64,000 nt of DNA from assembly GCA_965206145.1 (NCBI GenBank), contig CBDBIK010000005.1, positions 558,001-622,000 of the forward strand, given 5' to 3'. The DNA is from CBDBIK01 sp965206145 (GTDB lineage Bacteria > Pseudomonadota > Alphaproteobacteria > TMED109). Numbering within the stretch: position 1 is the stretch's first letter; every line of letters starts with the position of its first letter. Made by a program: the position numbers and the translations under genes. Below, piece after piece: positions 1-8,091 of this stretch. The notes beneath the pieces were generated by a model, which had not been told where the DNA came from, did no database searches, and was given only the letters and a program-made list of their open reading frames with translations.

Positions 1-561
1 ACGCCATCCGATGACGGGACGACCGTAAGGGTGTGAGCGCCGCGTCGCAGCCACGAGTTCTTCACGGAAGAGAGCGGAGGGATTGCGTTCGGTCCGCGTC
101 AGGCGTTCTTCGAGTACGACCTGGCGTTCAGCCTCGAAGTTTTTCCGCTCGAATAGCGTGCCGGTCATGCGGTCAGCTTCGAGCTCCATCACGCGTTCGA
201 GCCGGTCGCGGGCGATGGTGGCAAAATAGGCGGTGACGTCAGAGGAAGTATAGGCGTTGGAGCGTCCTCCGTTGCGGGCGACGATGCGGCTGTATTCGCC
301 GTCCGCGAGGGTTGCGGAGACGTTGAACATGAGATGTTCAAGAAAATGGGAGATCCCAGACTGTCCGAAGGGATCATCGGCGGCACCGATGCGGTAGTAA
401 ACGGCGTGATGGACGACGGGAGCGCGGCGGAACGGCACGGCGACGATGCGCATGCCATTGTCGAGAGTGAAGGCCTGAGCTCCGAAACCCTCTTCGTTTG
501 CGAGAGACGGCACCGCGACCATGCTCGCTACCGTGGCGGCGAGTATCGTCGCGCGGATCAC
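1..561 (-). CDS. M16 (pitrilysin/processing-peptidase-like) zinc protease, N-terminal part
   Basis: The gene is cut by the left edge, so only about 187 N-terminal residues are visible. A GTG start at 561 gives a signal-peptide-like N terminus ending near residue 21 (PSLA-NEEG), so the enzyme is probably periplasmic. The inverted zinc motif HFLEH lies at residues 72-76 and a Glu-rich stretch about 76 residues later (VVLEERLTR) fits the third ligand of family M16. The start overlaps the stop of the upstream DUF3035 lipoprotein gene by 4 nt, so it is the last visible gene of the ribF-ileS-lspA-bamF operon. In this family the active subunit is often followed by an inactive partner; that would lie outside the window. 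Confidence 0.88.
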   Translation of the reverse strand, partial: MIRATILAATVASMVAVPSLANEEGFGAQAFTLDNGMRIVAVPFRRAPVVHHAVYYRIGAADDPFGQSGISHFLEHLMFNVSATLADGEYSRIVARNGGRSNAYTSSDVTAYFATIARDRLERVMELEADRMTGTLFERKNFEAERQVVLEERLTRTERNPSALFREELVAATRRSHPYGRPVIGWR

Positions 562-1022
562 TGTGCGGAGTCCGAGCTCTCCTGTTCGGCATCCCCGGCT
601 TCGCCGTCTGCAGGCATGCTCTCGGATTCCTCCTCGTCGTTGGAGAACAGGGAAGCGAAGAATCCTTTCTCCTTCTCCTCCTCTTCCTGGGTAGCCAGGC
701 GTTCGAGGCTTTCGCGGATCGCAGGATCGTTTGCCGAGGTTTCCGCACCTTGGAGGAGTGCGGTCTCTCCCGCTGACAGGTTCTCGTTTGCCGAGGGTGC
801 GGGTTCTTCTCCGGCCCTGACGGCCGCGATGGCTTGGGTTTCCGAAGGCGGACGGAGCTCCAGGTCAGGAGGCACTGCCATGGGATCGTGTTTGATTACC
901 CGAAGGGCATTGGGGGAAGTTTTCCCCAGACCGACATAGTTTCGAACATTTGCGCAACTGCCCAAACCTATAAAGACGAATGACAGGATTCCAAGCATGA
1001 AAATTCGTTGAAACGTCATCAA
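558..1022 (-). CDS. bamF: DUF3035 lipoprotein, BamF-like
   Basis: This encodes a 154-aa lipoprotein with a short hydrophobic signal and lipobox FIGLGSC near residue 23, followed by the conserved block NVRNYVGLGKTSPNALRV and DPMAVPPDLELRPP. That pattern is typical of alphaproteobacterial DUF3035 proteins, described as the BamF component of the outer-membrane beta-barrel assembly machinery. The C-terminal half is acidic and low-complexity (runs of Glu/Ser), unlikely to be globular. It overlaps lspA upstream and the M16 protease downstream by 4 nt each. Placement next to lspA, whose product cleaves lipoprotein signals, is common. The family is clear; the Bam role is inferred from homologues. Confidence 0.87.
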   Translation of the reverse strand: MMTFQRIFMLGILSFVFIGLGSCANVRNYVGLGKTSPNALRVIKHDPMAVPPDLELRPPSETQAIAAVRAGEEPAPSANENLSAGETALLQGAETSANDPAIRESLERLATQEEEEKEKGFFASLFSNDEEESESMPADGEAGDAEQESSDSAQ

Positions 1023-1528
1023 TTATCCAGTTTCCCCCCTGAACGTGAGCACACTTTAGCAAGCATCTTTCTTGGCGGCAAAGCACCGATGATCAGGACC
1101 ACAGCGCCGAGCGTGATCGCAGAATCAGCGACATTGAAAGCTGGCCAATGCCATCCCAGGGCATGCAGATCGACGAAATCGACAACGCTGCCACGCCAAA
1201 GGCGGTCAATGGCGTTGCCGATGGCACCGCCGGCAATGGCGGAGGCAGCGAGTGCGGATGTGCGGTCAAATTGCCTTTCCTGCCAGACGAGAAAAAAGGC
1301 GGCAATGACGAGGGCAAAGCCCGCAAGCAGGAGACGGGCTACGTCACTGCCTGAAGCAAAGAGGCCAAAACTTACCCCAGTGTTGCGAACATGGACGAGA
1401 TTAAGGAACGAAAGAAGGGTCTCCGAGGTGCCGGGGGCAGGATGGCGGATCAAGAGCCATGCCTTGGTGGCATGGTCGAGAACGACGACAATACCTGCCG
1501 TTGCCAGACCTCGGGCGATCCTGGTCAA
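1019..1528 (-). CDS. lspA: lipoprotein signal peptidase (signal peptidase II)
   Basis: This 169-aa polytopic inner-membrane aspartyl protease removes signal peptides from prolipoproteins after diacylglyceryl modification. The sequence shows the family blocks NTGVSFGLF and GGAIGNAIDRLWRGSVVDFVD, then FNVADSAI, containing the two catalytic aspartates (in IDR..VVDF and VADS). Four hydrophobic segments fit the known topology. The start overlaps the end of ileS by 4 nt (ATGA), the usual ileS-lspA pairing, and the stop overlaps bamF. Confidence 0.95.
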   Translation of the reverse strand: MTRIARGLATAGIVVVLDHATKAWLLIRHPAPGTSETLLSFLNLVHVRNTGVSFGLFASGSDVARLLLAGFALVIAAFFLVWQERQFDRTSALAASAIAGGAIGNAIDRLWRGSVVDFVDLHALGWHWPAFNVADSAITLGAVVLIIGALPPRKMLAKVCSRSGGKLDN

Positions 1529-4329
1529 ACGGCCTCCCGGCAGCGGATGCAGAGGTCAGGGTGTCCATCCCCCACTTCCTGCAGGATCTTCCAGCACCGT
1601 GCACATTTTTGACCCTTTGCTGGGCGCACCACCACGGCGATATCCGCAAGGCCCTCCTCACGATGGGCATCCGCAGGTGCGGTCGCGTCGTCCGTCTCAG
1701 CGACGGAGGCGATCGAAAGTTCGGCAAGGTTGTGTCCGCCGAGAAGGGTCAGCGTGTCCGCATCAGCATGCACGACGATGTGCGCTTCCAAGCTTGATCT
1801 GATCCGTTTTTCCTTGCGCTCGATCTCGAGTGCTCCGGTGATCGCATTTCGGATTTTTCTCACAGCGTCCCATTCGGCGCCGAGGGCGTTATCCCGCCAA
1901 GTATCGGGCACGCTGGGGAATATCCGAAGGTGGACGCTCGTATCCGATCCCTCCGGCTGTCGCTCCAGCCAGGCCTCCTCGGCGGTGAAGCAAAGTACCG
2001 GGGCAAGCCAAGCAGTGAGGCAGTCGTGGAGCGTGTCCAAGATCGTTCGTGCTGCTCGGCGCGTTTTCGAAGTAGCGCGGTCACAGTAAAGGGCGTCCTT
2101 ACGCACATCGAGATAGAAGGAGGAAAGGTCGCTCGTACAGAAATTGTGGAGTTCCCGATAAAAGGTCTGAAAGGCGAGGCCCTCGAAAGCTGATTTCCGC
2201 AAGGAATCGAGAGTAGAGAGCCGGTGAAGCACCCAGCGTTCCAATGAAGGCATCTCGACAGGATCAAGCCGTTCCTTGTTTTCGAAGTCCTGGAGATTGC
2301 CGAGGATGAATCGGAGCGTATTGCGGAACCGGCGATAGGCGTCTCCCACGCCTCGGAGGGCTTCTTCCCCGATGCGGAGATCCTCGGTGCTGTCGCTGGT
2401 CGCCACCCACAGACGCAGAACGTCGGCACCGTGCTTGTCGGTCACCTCCTGGGGGCTGATGACATTGCCCGCGCTCTTCGACATCTTCCGGCCCTCGTCG
2501 TCGAGAACGAAGCCGTGTGTAAAGACGTTCCGGAAGGGAGCACTTCCCCGGGTCCCGCAGGCCTCGAGAAGCGAACTGTGGAACCATCCTCTGTGTTGGT
2601 CGGTCCCCTCCAGGTAGAGATCGGCAGGCCATTGTTGGGTTTCGTCCCCCTCCAAAACGAAAGCGTGGGTGGAGCCCGAGTCGAACCAAACATCGAGAAT
2701 GTCGGTGACCTGCTCATAATCGCCCGCCTTGCGCCCGGGCCCGAGAAACTCTTCGGCTGGACGGGTGAACCAGGCATCCGCACCCTCGCGTTCGACGGCG
2801 TCGGCCACACGGTTGATCACCTCGGCATCGCGCAGGGGTTCGCCGTTTGCCCGGTCCACGAATACAGGGATCGGAACGCCCCATGAACGCTGGCGCGAGA
2901 CGCACCAATCAGGGCGGGCCTCGATCATGCCTCGGATGCGATTCTTGCTGCTACCGGGAACCCAGCGTGTTGCGTCGATAGCCTTGAGGGCGCGTTTGCG
3001 TAACCCGTTCATTTCCATGCTGATGAACCACTGAGGCGTTGCCCGGTAGATGATCGGCTTTTTTGAACGCCACGAGTGGGGGTAGCTGTGGAGGTGCCGT
3101 TCCGAGGCTAGTAGGCGGTTCTCGGTCTTGAGCACCTCCAAGACGGGCCCTGCGGCTTTGAAAACGTGCGTACCGGCGAATTCTGGCACTGATTCGGCGA
3201 AGACACCATTGTCGAGGACCGTCTCGGGCATGGGCAGTCCTGCCGCCTGGCCGAGGAGGTAGTCGTCGTCTCCGTGGGCAGGTGCCACGTGGACGAGACC
3301 GGTTCCCTGGTCGGTACCGACGAAGTCCCCGGCGAGAAGTGGCACCTCGAAGTCGTAGCCTTTCGCGGCCAAGGGGTGGCAGCAGACTGTGCTTGCAAGT
3401 TCAGCACCGGGGAAACGCGCACGCTCTTCCCAAGAGGAAATTCCAACAGCCCTCTGTACCGCGTCCGCGCGCTTCGCCGCCAGCACGAGGCGATCGCCGG
3501 GGGTGGCCGATGCTCCGTCTTCGATTCCGGTGACCTCTAGAACGACGTAGTCGATCTCGGCACCGAAAGCGATCGCGCGGTTGCCGGGAAGGGTCCATGG
3601 CGTGGTGGTCCAGATCGTCACATCGGTCCCCGCCACCGCATCGAGAGACGTCGATGCGACGGGGAAGCGGACAAACACCGCTGTTGATTCGATGTCGCGG
3701 TATTCGACTTCTGCTTCGGCGAGCGCGGTGCGCTCGACCGGGGACCACATCACCGGTTTCAATCCCCGATATAGGCTTCCATCGAGCAGGAAGCATCCGA
3801 TTTCCCTCACGATCTGCGCCTCGGCACTGAAATCCATCGTGAGGTAGCGCCTTTCCCAATCGCCAAGGACGAAGATCCGCTGGAAATCTTCCATCTGCAC
3901 ACCGATCCACTTGTCGGCGAACTCGCGACATTCGCGGCGAAACCGATCTATGGGGATGTCCTCACGGCGCTTTCCCTTTTTTCGGTAGCTCTCCTCGATG
4001 CGCCACTCGATGGGAAGGCCGTGGCAATCCCATCCGGGGACGTAATGGGCATCAAATCCATCCATTTGGCGCGTGCGATTGACGAGATCTTTGAGGATTT
4101 TGTTGAGCGCGGTGCCGATGTGGATGGGGCCGTTCGCATAGGGGGGGCCGTCGTGGAGGATGTATTTCGTGCCTCCCTCGGACGCTTTCCGCAGGCGCTT
4201 CCACAGGTTCATATTTTCCCATCGCGCGATCATTTCCGGCTCGCGCTCGGGCAGGCGCGCGCGCATGGCGAACTCCGTTTGGGGAAGAAAAAGCCCTGCG
4301 CGGTAGTCGGCCTCGCGTTCTGCCATCAT
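1525..4329 (-). CDS. ileS: isoleucyl-tRNA synthetase
   Basis: This 934-aa class I synthetase charges tRNA-Ile in the cytoplasm. The HIGH signature appears as HIGT near residue 70 after YILHDGPPYANG; the KMSKS loop is GRKMSKSAGN; the editing (CP1) domain lies between. The C terminus carries the zinc ribbon CARCW...CIRC, expected in bacterial-type IleS. Length matches E. coli (938 aa). The ATG at 4329 (or the adjacent 4326) is chosen because it overlaps the ribF stop and gives the usual N terminus; an upstream extension would run into ribF. Confidence 0.96.
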   Translation of the reverse strand: MMAEREADYRAGLFLPQTEFAMRARLPEREPEMIARWENMNLWKRLRKASEGGTKYILHDGPPYANGPIHIGTALNKILKDLVNRTRQMDGFDAHYVPGWDCHGLPIEWRIEESYRKKGKRREDIPIDRFRRECREFADKWIGVQMEDFQRIFVLGDWERRYLTMDFSAEAQIVREIGCFLLDGSLYRGLKPVMWSPVERTALAEAEVEYRDIESTAVFVRFPVASTSLDAVAGTDVTIWTTTPWTLPGNRAIAFGAEIDYVVLEVTGIEDGASATPGDRLVLAAKRADAVQRAVGISSWEERARFPGAELASTVCCHPLAAKGYDFEVPLLAGDFVGTDQGTGLVHVAPAHGDDDYLLGQAAGLPMPETVLDNGVFAESVPEFAGTHVFKAAGPVLEVLKTENRLLASERHLHSYPHSWRSKKPIIYRATPQWFISMEMNGLRKRALKAIDATRWVPGSSKNRIRGMIEARPDWCVSRQRSWGVPIPVFVDRANGEPLRDAEVINRVADAVEREGADAWFTRPAEEFLGPGRKAGDYEQVTDILDVWFDSGSTHAFVLEGDETQQWPADLYLEGTDQHRGWFHSSLLEACGTRGSAPFRNVFTHGFVLDDEGRKMSKSAGNVISPQEVTDKHGADVLRLWVATSDSTEDLRIGEEALRGVGDAYRRFRNTLRFILGNLQDFENKERLDPVEMPSLERWVLHRLSTLDSLRKSAFEGLAFQTFYRELHNFCTSDLSSFYLDVRKDALYCDRATSKTRRAARTILDTLHDCLTAWLAPVLCFTAEEAWLERQPEGSDTSVHLRIFPSVPDTWRDNALGAEWDAVRKIRNAITGALEIERKEKRIRSSLEAHIVVHADADTLTLLGGHNLAELSIASVAETDDATAPADAHREEGLADIAVVVRPAKGQKCARCWKILQEVGDGHPDLCIRCREAV

Positions 4330-5273
4330 GAATTCTCCGGTGGCGCACTTGTGTTTTCCAGCATTGCCCGGACCTTGCGCGCGTCCTCGGCAATCATCGC
4401 AGCAAGGGCGTCCTCGTCGGCGCACTCCTGTTCCGGGCGTAGTCTCTTGACGAAAGCAACGCGCAACAAGCGTCCATAAAGATTGCCGTCGAAGTCCAGA
4501 AGATGGGCCTCAAGGGTGCGCGCTCCGCCGCCGAAGTGAGGACGCACACCGGTACTGACAGCCGCAATGTGCCAGTGCGTGCGCTCGCCGTCGATGATTC
4601 CGGCCCACGCGGAGTAAATCCCATCGGCGGGCGGGAGATGGACACCGTACGAAAGGTTCGCCGTCGGGAAGCCGAGCTTGCGTCCGCGCATTTCTCCCCG
4701 GCGCACCCGGCCCTCCACCTCCCAGAGCCTACCGAGGGCTCGTGCAGCGTCTTCGGTTTTCCCGGCCTTGACTAGGGCTCGGATCGCGGTTGAGGCGTAA
4801 GTCTCGCCCTTGGCGTCGGTAACTGGATCGACGACGGTGAGATTGAAAAGTCCTGCTTTGGCCAGGGTGCTGGCATCACCCTTGCGGCCCGACCCGAACT
4901 GAAAATCACGGCCCACCACCACATGGCGTGCACCGAGTTGGGACTTGAGGGTTTGCTGGACGAATTCTTCGGCCGTCTGTGCGGCGAACTTCATGGAGAA
5001 ACGCTGCACGTAGAGGGTCTTGATTCCTGCAGCGCACAGCTTGCGCACTTTGCCCCGAAGCGTCGTCAATCTTCGGGGCTCCCACCCGGGGCGCAGCACC
5101 TGTGCTGGTGGTGGTTCAAAGGTGAGCACGGCAGGTCCGGTCGTGCCCTCCGCCCGAGCGGTAGCGTCAAGCAGGTGTCGGTGTCCGAGGTGGACTCCGT
5201 CGAAGTTACCGATGGCAACAGCGCGCCCCCGGAGCGTTTCCGGGAGAGAGTCGCAAAGGCGGACGATGTGCAT
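4326..5273 (-). CDS. ribF: bifunctional riboflavin kinase / FAD synthetase
   Basis: The 315-aa enzyme converts riboflavin to FMN and then FAD. The N-terminal nucleotidyltransferase domain contains AIGNFDGVHLGHRHLL (about residues 21-36) and VVVGRDFQFGSGRKGD; the C-terminal flavokinase domain contains GRKLGFPTANL and DGIYSAW. The start at 5273 gives the standard N terminus; the open frame upstream is an extension with no homology. It heads the minus-strand ribF-ileS-lspA-bamF-M16 operon, with the ileS start overlapping its stop. It is divergent from kdsB, with an A/T-rich intergenic stretch near 5325-5345 that may hold promoters for both sides. Confidence 0.94.
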   Translation of the reverse strand: MHIVRLCDSLPETLRGRAVAIGNFDGVHLGHRHLLDATARAEGTTGPAVLTFEPPPAQVLRPGWEPRRLTTLRGKVRKLCAAGIKTLYVQRFSMKFAAQTAEEFVQQTLKSQLGARHVVVGRDFQFGSGRKGDASTLAKAGLFNLTVVDPVTDAKGETYASTAIRALVKAGKTEDAARALGRLWEVEGRVRRGEMRGRKLGFPTANLSYGVHLPPADGIYSAWAGIIDGERTHWHIAAVSTGVRPHFGGGARTLEAHLLDFDGNLYGRLLRVAFVKRLRPEQECADEDALAAMIAEDARKVRAMLENTSAPPENS

Positions 5274-5409
5274 GGACGCCTCAAGAATGGAAGCGAAGGA
5301 GCCCCAGCGGAGGCAGGGGTACCTGTATATCAATATATATTGTGAGTCCGAGAACGCGTCCGGACGCGGTCTGCGCCGTGTCTGCCCACGCTCTTGCAGA
5401 AGGATGCGC

Positions 5410-6156
5410 ATGCCCGCCGAACGCGCTTTCGTGATCATCCCGGCCCGGATGGCTTCCCGTCGTCTTCCCGGGAAACCGCTTGCTGACATCGCCGGCGAGC
5501 CGATGGTGGTTCACGTTCTTCGACAGGCAAAGGAAGCAGGGATCGGCCCGGTGGCGGTCGCCTGTTGCGAGATTGAGGTGGCCGAGGCAGTCCAAGCGGC
5601 AGACGGCGTCGCCATTCTTACTCGTCCTGACCATCTGTCCGGATCCGACAGGGTTTTCGAGGCACTGGAAAATGCCTTCCCGGGCGAGAAGCGGGACATC
5701 GTGATCAACCTCCAGGGAGATCTCCCGGACATTGATCCAAAAATGATCCGTCAGGCCATGATCGTTGCTTCCATCAAGGGAACCGATATCGCGACCCTCG
5801 TCGCTCCTCTCAAGGAGGGAGAGAAAGAGGATCGGGACGTGGTGAAGGCATTGATTGATCCTGGCTTTGCTCCGCCCGCTGTCCGTACGGCACCCATCCT
5901 CGATTTTCGCCGCGACATCCCGAAACGAATAAAGGCCTGTCCTTGGCACCACATTGGTCTTTATGCCTATCGGCGTGAGGCTCTTGCACGGTACGTAGCG
6001 TTGCCTGCGAGCACACGCGAGACCGCCGAGCGGCTTGAGCAGTTGCGCGCCCTTGAGAACGGGATGTGCATCGCGGCTGCGTTCGTTGACACGATTCCAG
6101 TCGGAGTCGACACTCTCGATGACCTCGTGCGGGTGCGCCGCCGCTTCGGTACCTGA
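5410..6156 (+). CDS. kdsB: 3-deoxy-manno-octulosonate cytidylyltransferase (CMP-KDO synthetase)
   Basis: The enzyme activates KDO with CTP for lipid A core assembly, so the organism makes KDO-containing LPS. The sequence begins with the nucleotidyltransferase motif IIPARMASRRLPGKPL, then has RPDHLSGSDRVFEAL and INLQGDLPDIDP, and ends with GVDTLDDLVRVR, all typical of KdsB. The ATG at 5410 is preferred because AGAAGG stands 6 nt upstream; an ATG two codons earlier (5404) overlaps that site. Length is 248 aa, normal for the family. It is followed at 33 bp by the prephenate dehydratase gene, likely one operon. Confidence 0.94.
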   Translation: MPAERAFVIIPARMASRRLPGKPLADIAGEPMVVHVLRQAKEAGIGPVAVACCEIEVAEAVQAADGVAILTRPDHLSGSDRVFEALENAFPGEKRDIVINLQGDLPDIDPKMIRQAMIVASIKGTDIATLVAPLKEGEKEDRDVVKALIDPGFAPPAVRTAPILDFRRDIPKRIKACPWHHIGLYAYRREALARYVALPASTRETAERLEQLRALENGMCIAAAFVDTIPVGVDTLDDLVRVRRRFGT

Positions 6157-6189
6157 CGCCCTGTGCCCCACGTGACAAGGAGATTTCCG

Positions 6190-7044
6190 ATGCCTGCCGA
6201 AGGGCCGCAGCGTGTCGCTTTCCAGGGAAAGATGGGCGCGTATTCCCACATGACGTGTCGGGAGGCATTCCCCGACAGCGAACCAATTCCTTGCGCAACC
6301 TTTGAGGAGTGCTTCCTTGCGGTCTTGGAAGCGCGCGCCGATTCGGCGCTGATTCCAGTTGAAAACACTATCGCCGGTCGGGTTGCCGACGTGCATCGAC
6401 TCCTGCCCCAGTCGGGCTTGCGCGTAACAGGTGAGCATTTCTCCCACATTCATCATCACCTTCTTGTCCCGAAGGGCGGAACGCTTGCTGGGGTGAAGGA
6501 GGCTTCAAGCCATTTCCATGCGCTCAGCCAATGTCGACGGTTCTTGGCTGAGCACGAGATTCGTCCGTTCCTGTGCGGCGACACAGCCGGCGCGGCCGAG
6601 GAAATCGCAGACGGGGGGAATCTCTCCCGAGCTGCGATCGCCTCTGAGTTGGCGGCTGAGCTCTACGGGCTCGATATCGTTGCACGCGACATTGAGGACG
6701 AGGAGGCGAACACGACACGTTTCTTGGTATTGAGGGAGGAAGCGGTGGAGCCGGATCCGGACGATCCGAACGTGGTGACGACCCTAGTGTTCCGGGTTCG
6801 CCACATTCCATCCTCGCTTTATAAGGCGCTCGGTGGATTCGCGACGAACCGCGTCAACATCCTGAAGCTCGAAAGCTCCATCATTGACCGTTCCTTTTCC
6901 TCGGCGGAATTTTACGTCGACGTGGAGGGGCATCCCACGCAACCGAACGTTGCTCTTGCTCTTGAGGAACTAGGCTTTTTCTCCCGGCACGTGCACGTGC
7001 TCGGGGTCTATAATTCCTCGGATTACCGCCGAACGGAATCCTGA
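6190..7044 (+). CDS. pheA: prephenate dehydratase with ACT domain
   Basis: This enzyme converts prephenate to phenylpyruvate in phenylalanine synthesis. The 284-aa protein has the catalytic PDT domain (residues about 5-180: VAFQGKMGAYSH, IPVENTIAGRV, then NTTRFLVL with the conserved TRF motif) and a C-terminal ACT domain for feedback by phenylalanine (about 195-275, including NILKLESSII). No chorismate mutase domain is present, so it is the monofunctional form usual in alphaproteobacteria. AAGGAG 7 nt before ATG 6190 supports the start. It converges with nudC, leaving only 5 bp between stops. Confidence 0.93.
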   Translation: MPAEGPQRVAFQGKMGAYSHMTCREAFPDSEPIPCATFEECFLAVLEARADSALIPVENTIAGRVADVHRLLPQSGLRVTGEHFSHIHHHLLVPKGGTLAGVKEASSHFHALSQCRRFLAEHEIRPFLCGDTAGAAEEIADGGNLSRAAIASELAAELYGLDIVARDIEDEEANTTRFLVLREEAVEPDPDDPNVVTTLVFRVRHIPSSLYKALGGFATNRVNILKLESSIIDRSFSSAEFYVDVEGHPTQPNVALALEELGFFSRHVHVLGVYNSSDYRRTES

Positions 7045-7049
7045 CCTTC

Positions 7050-7964
7050 TCAATCTTCGGCGAGCCATTCTTCGATCAGTCGCCGGGCAATGGAAACCTT
7101 TCCGGGCAGGCGGAATTCTTCGTTTTCAGGACTGACCCGGAGTTCGGCGCGCGTAAACCACGCTGCCCGTTCAAGTTCATTGGTGTCGACTCGGAGCGAA
7201 TCCTCAAGGGCTTCCGCCCGAAAACCGAGCATTAGGGAGGATGGGAACGGCCACGGTTGCGAGTGCTGGTACTCGGGCCGGCCGATGCGGATTCCGACCT
7301 CCTCGTGCACTTCACGGATCACTGTTTCCTCGAGACTCTCCCCGATTTCGGCGAAACCGGCGAGCGTGGAATGCATCCCGATCGGCCAGAGTGCCTGCCG
7401 CCCGAGAATGCATCTGTCGCCCCGTACGATCAGCATGATCACGGCTGGATCAACGCGTGGGAAGAAGCGCTCGCCGCATTCTTTGCTACTGCAGGCCCGG
7501 GAGTGTCCGGCATCGGTCACCTTCGTGGGGGCACCGCATTTGCCACACCACAGTGCCCTCCGGTGCCACCAGATGAGTCCGCGCGCAAACGCCATCACCG
7601 AGCCGTCGTCCGGGGCAAGGGTTGGTGCGATCTGGCGGAGATCGCTGAACACACCGCCCTGCTGCCCGAGCCATCCGTCTTGGGGCGCGATCTGGGCGGA
7701 GATATCGCACGCGAAGTGAAAAATTCCTTTCCGCTCGCCGAGGAACACCGAGAGTTCGGCCTCCTCGATCAGGGTTTTGGCACGTTTCCCTGATTGCCAA
7801 AGTGGGAGCGGAGTGTCCTCGCAGGAAACGAGGGGCTGGTGTCGCCAGACGGGCAGTGCGCGTGCTTCGCCCGAGGCAACGCGTGCGGCGAGGTGGTCTG
7901 AATCCTGGCGATGATGATGGGCACGATCGAGGGGTAGCCCGCTGTAGAAGTTGGTTGTAGGCAC
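7050..7964 (-). CDS. nudC: NADH pyrophosphatase (Nudix, NudC family)
   Basis: A 304-aa Nudix hydrolase that cleaves NAD(H) to NMN(H) and AMP, and in characterised members removes NAD caps from RNA. The middle holds a zinc ribbon (CGKCG followed about 15 residues later by CSSKECGERF). The Nudix box is GFAEIGESLEETVIREVHEEVG, and the NudC-specific SQPWPFPSSLM follows it. Monocistronic on the minus strand, convergent with pheA and divergent from dnaX. Confidence 0.92.
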   Translation of the reverse strand: MPTTNFYSGLPLDRAHHHRQDSDHLAARVASGEARALPVWRHQPLVSCEDTPLPLWQSGKRAKTLIEEAELSVFLGERKGIFHFACDISAQIAPQDGWLGQQGGVFSDLRQIAPTLAPDDGSVMAFARGLIWWHRRALWCGKCGAPTKVTDAGHSRACSSKECGERFFPRVDPAVIMLIVRGDRCILGRQALWPIGMHSTLAGFAEIGESLEETVIREVHEEVGIRIGRPEYQHSQPWPFPSSLMLGFRAEALEDSLRVDTNELERAAWFTRAELRVSPENEEFRLPGKVSIARRLIEEWLAED

Positions 7965-8091
7965 GACTCAAGCCTAACGGATAAAGATTTTCTGTGACGT
8001 TGGCGGGGTCTGTTCGGGGGTTTTTCTCTCCGACAAGGAGGGATGCGAATCGCTATAGTCCAGTCTCGTGCACGGGTAGCAGGGAGGCGAA
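7965..8091. promoter_or_regulatory. nudC/dnaX divergent intergenic region
   Basis: This 127-bp spacer separates the divergent nudC and dnaX starts. A TATAGT about 35 bp before the dnaX ATG could be a -10 hexamer, and the AGGGAGG-like stretch just before the ATG is a good ribosome binding site for dnaX. No convincing -35 element is visible. Confidence 0.3.

Noticed and set aside
5281..6459. 392-residue minus-strand open frame over kdsB
   Set aside because: Antisense to clear kdsB and pheA; composition and lack of motifs show it is a shadow.
7965..8091. Possible SRP RNA gene (ffs) before dnaX
   Set aside because: ffs is often near dnaX, but the conserved GGAAGCAGCC-type core and hairpin were not found in this spacer.
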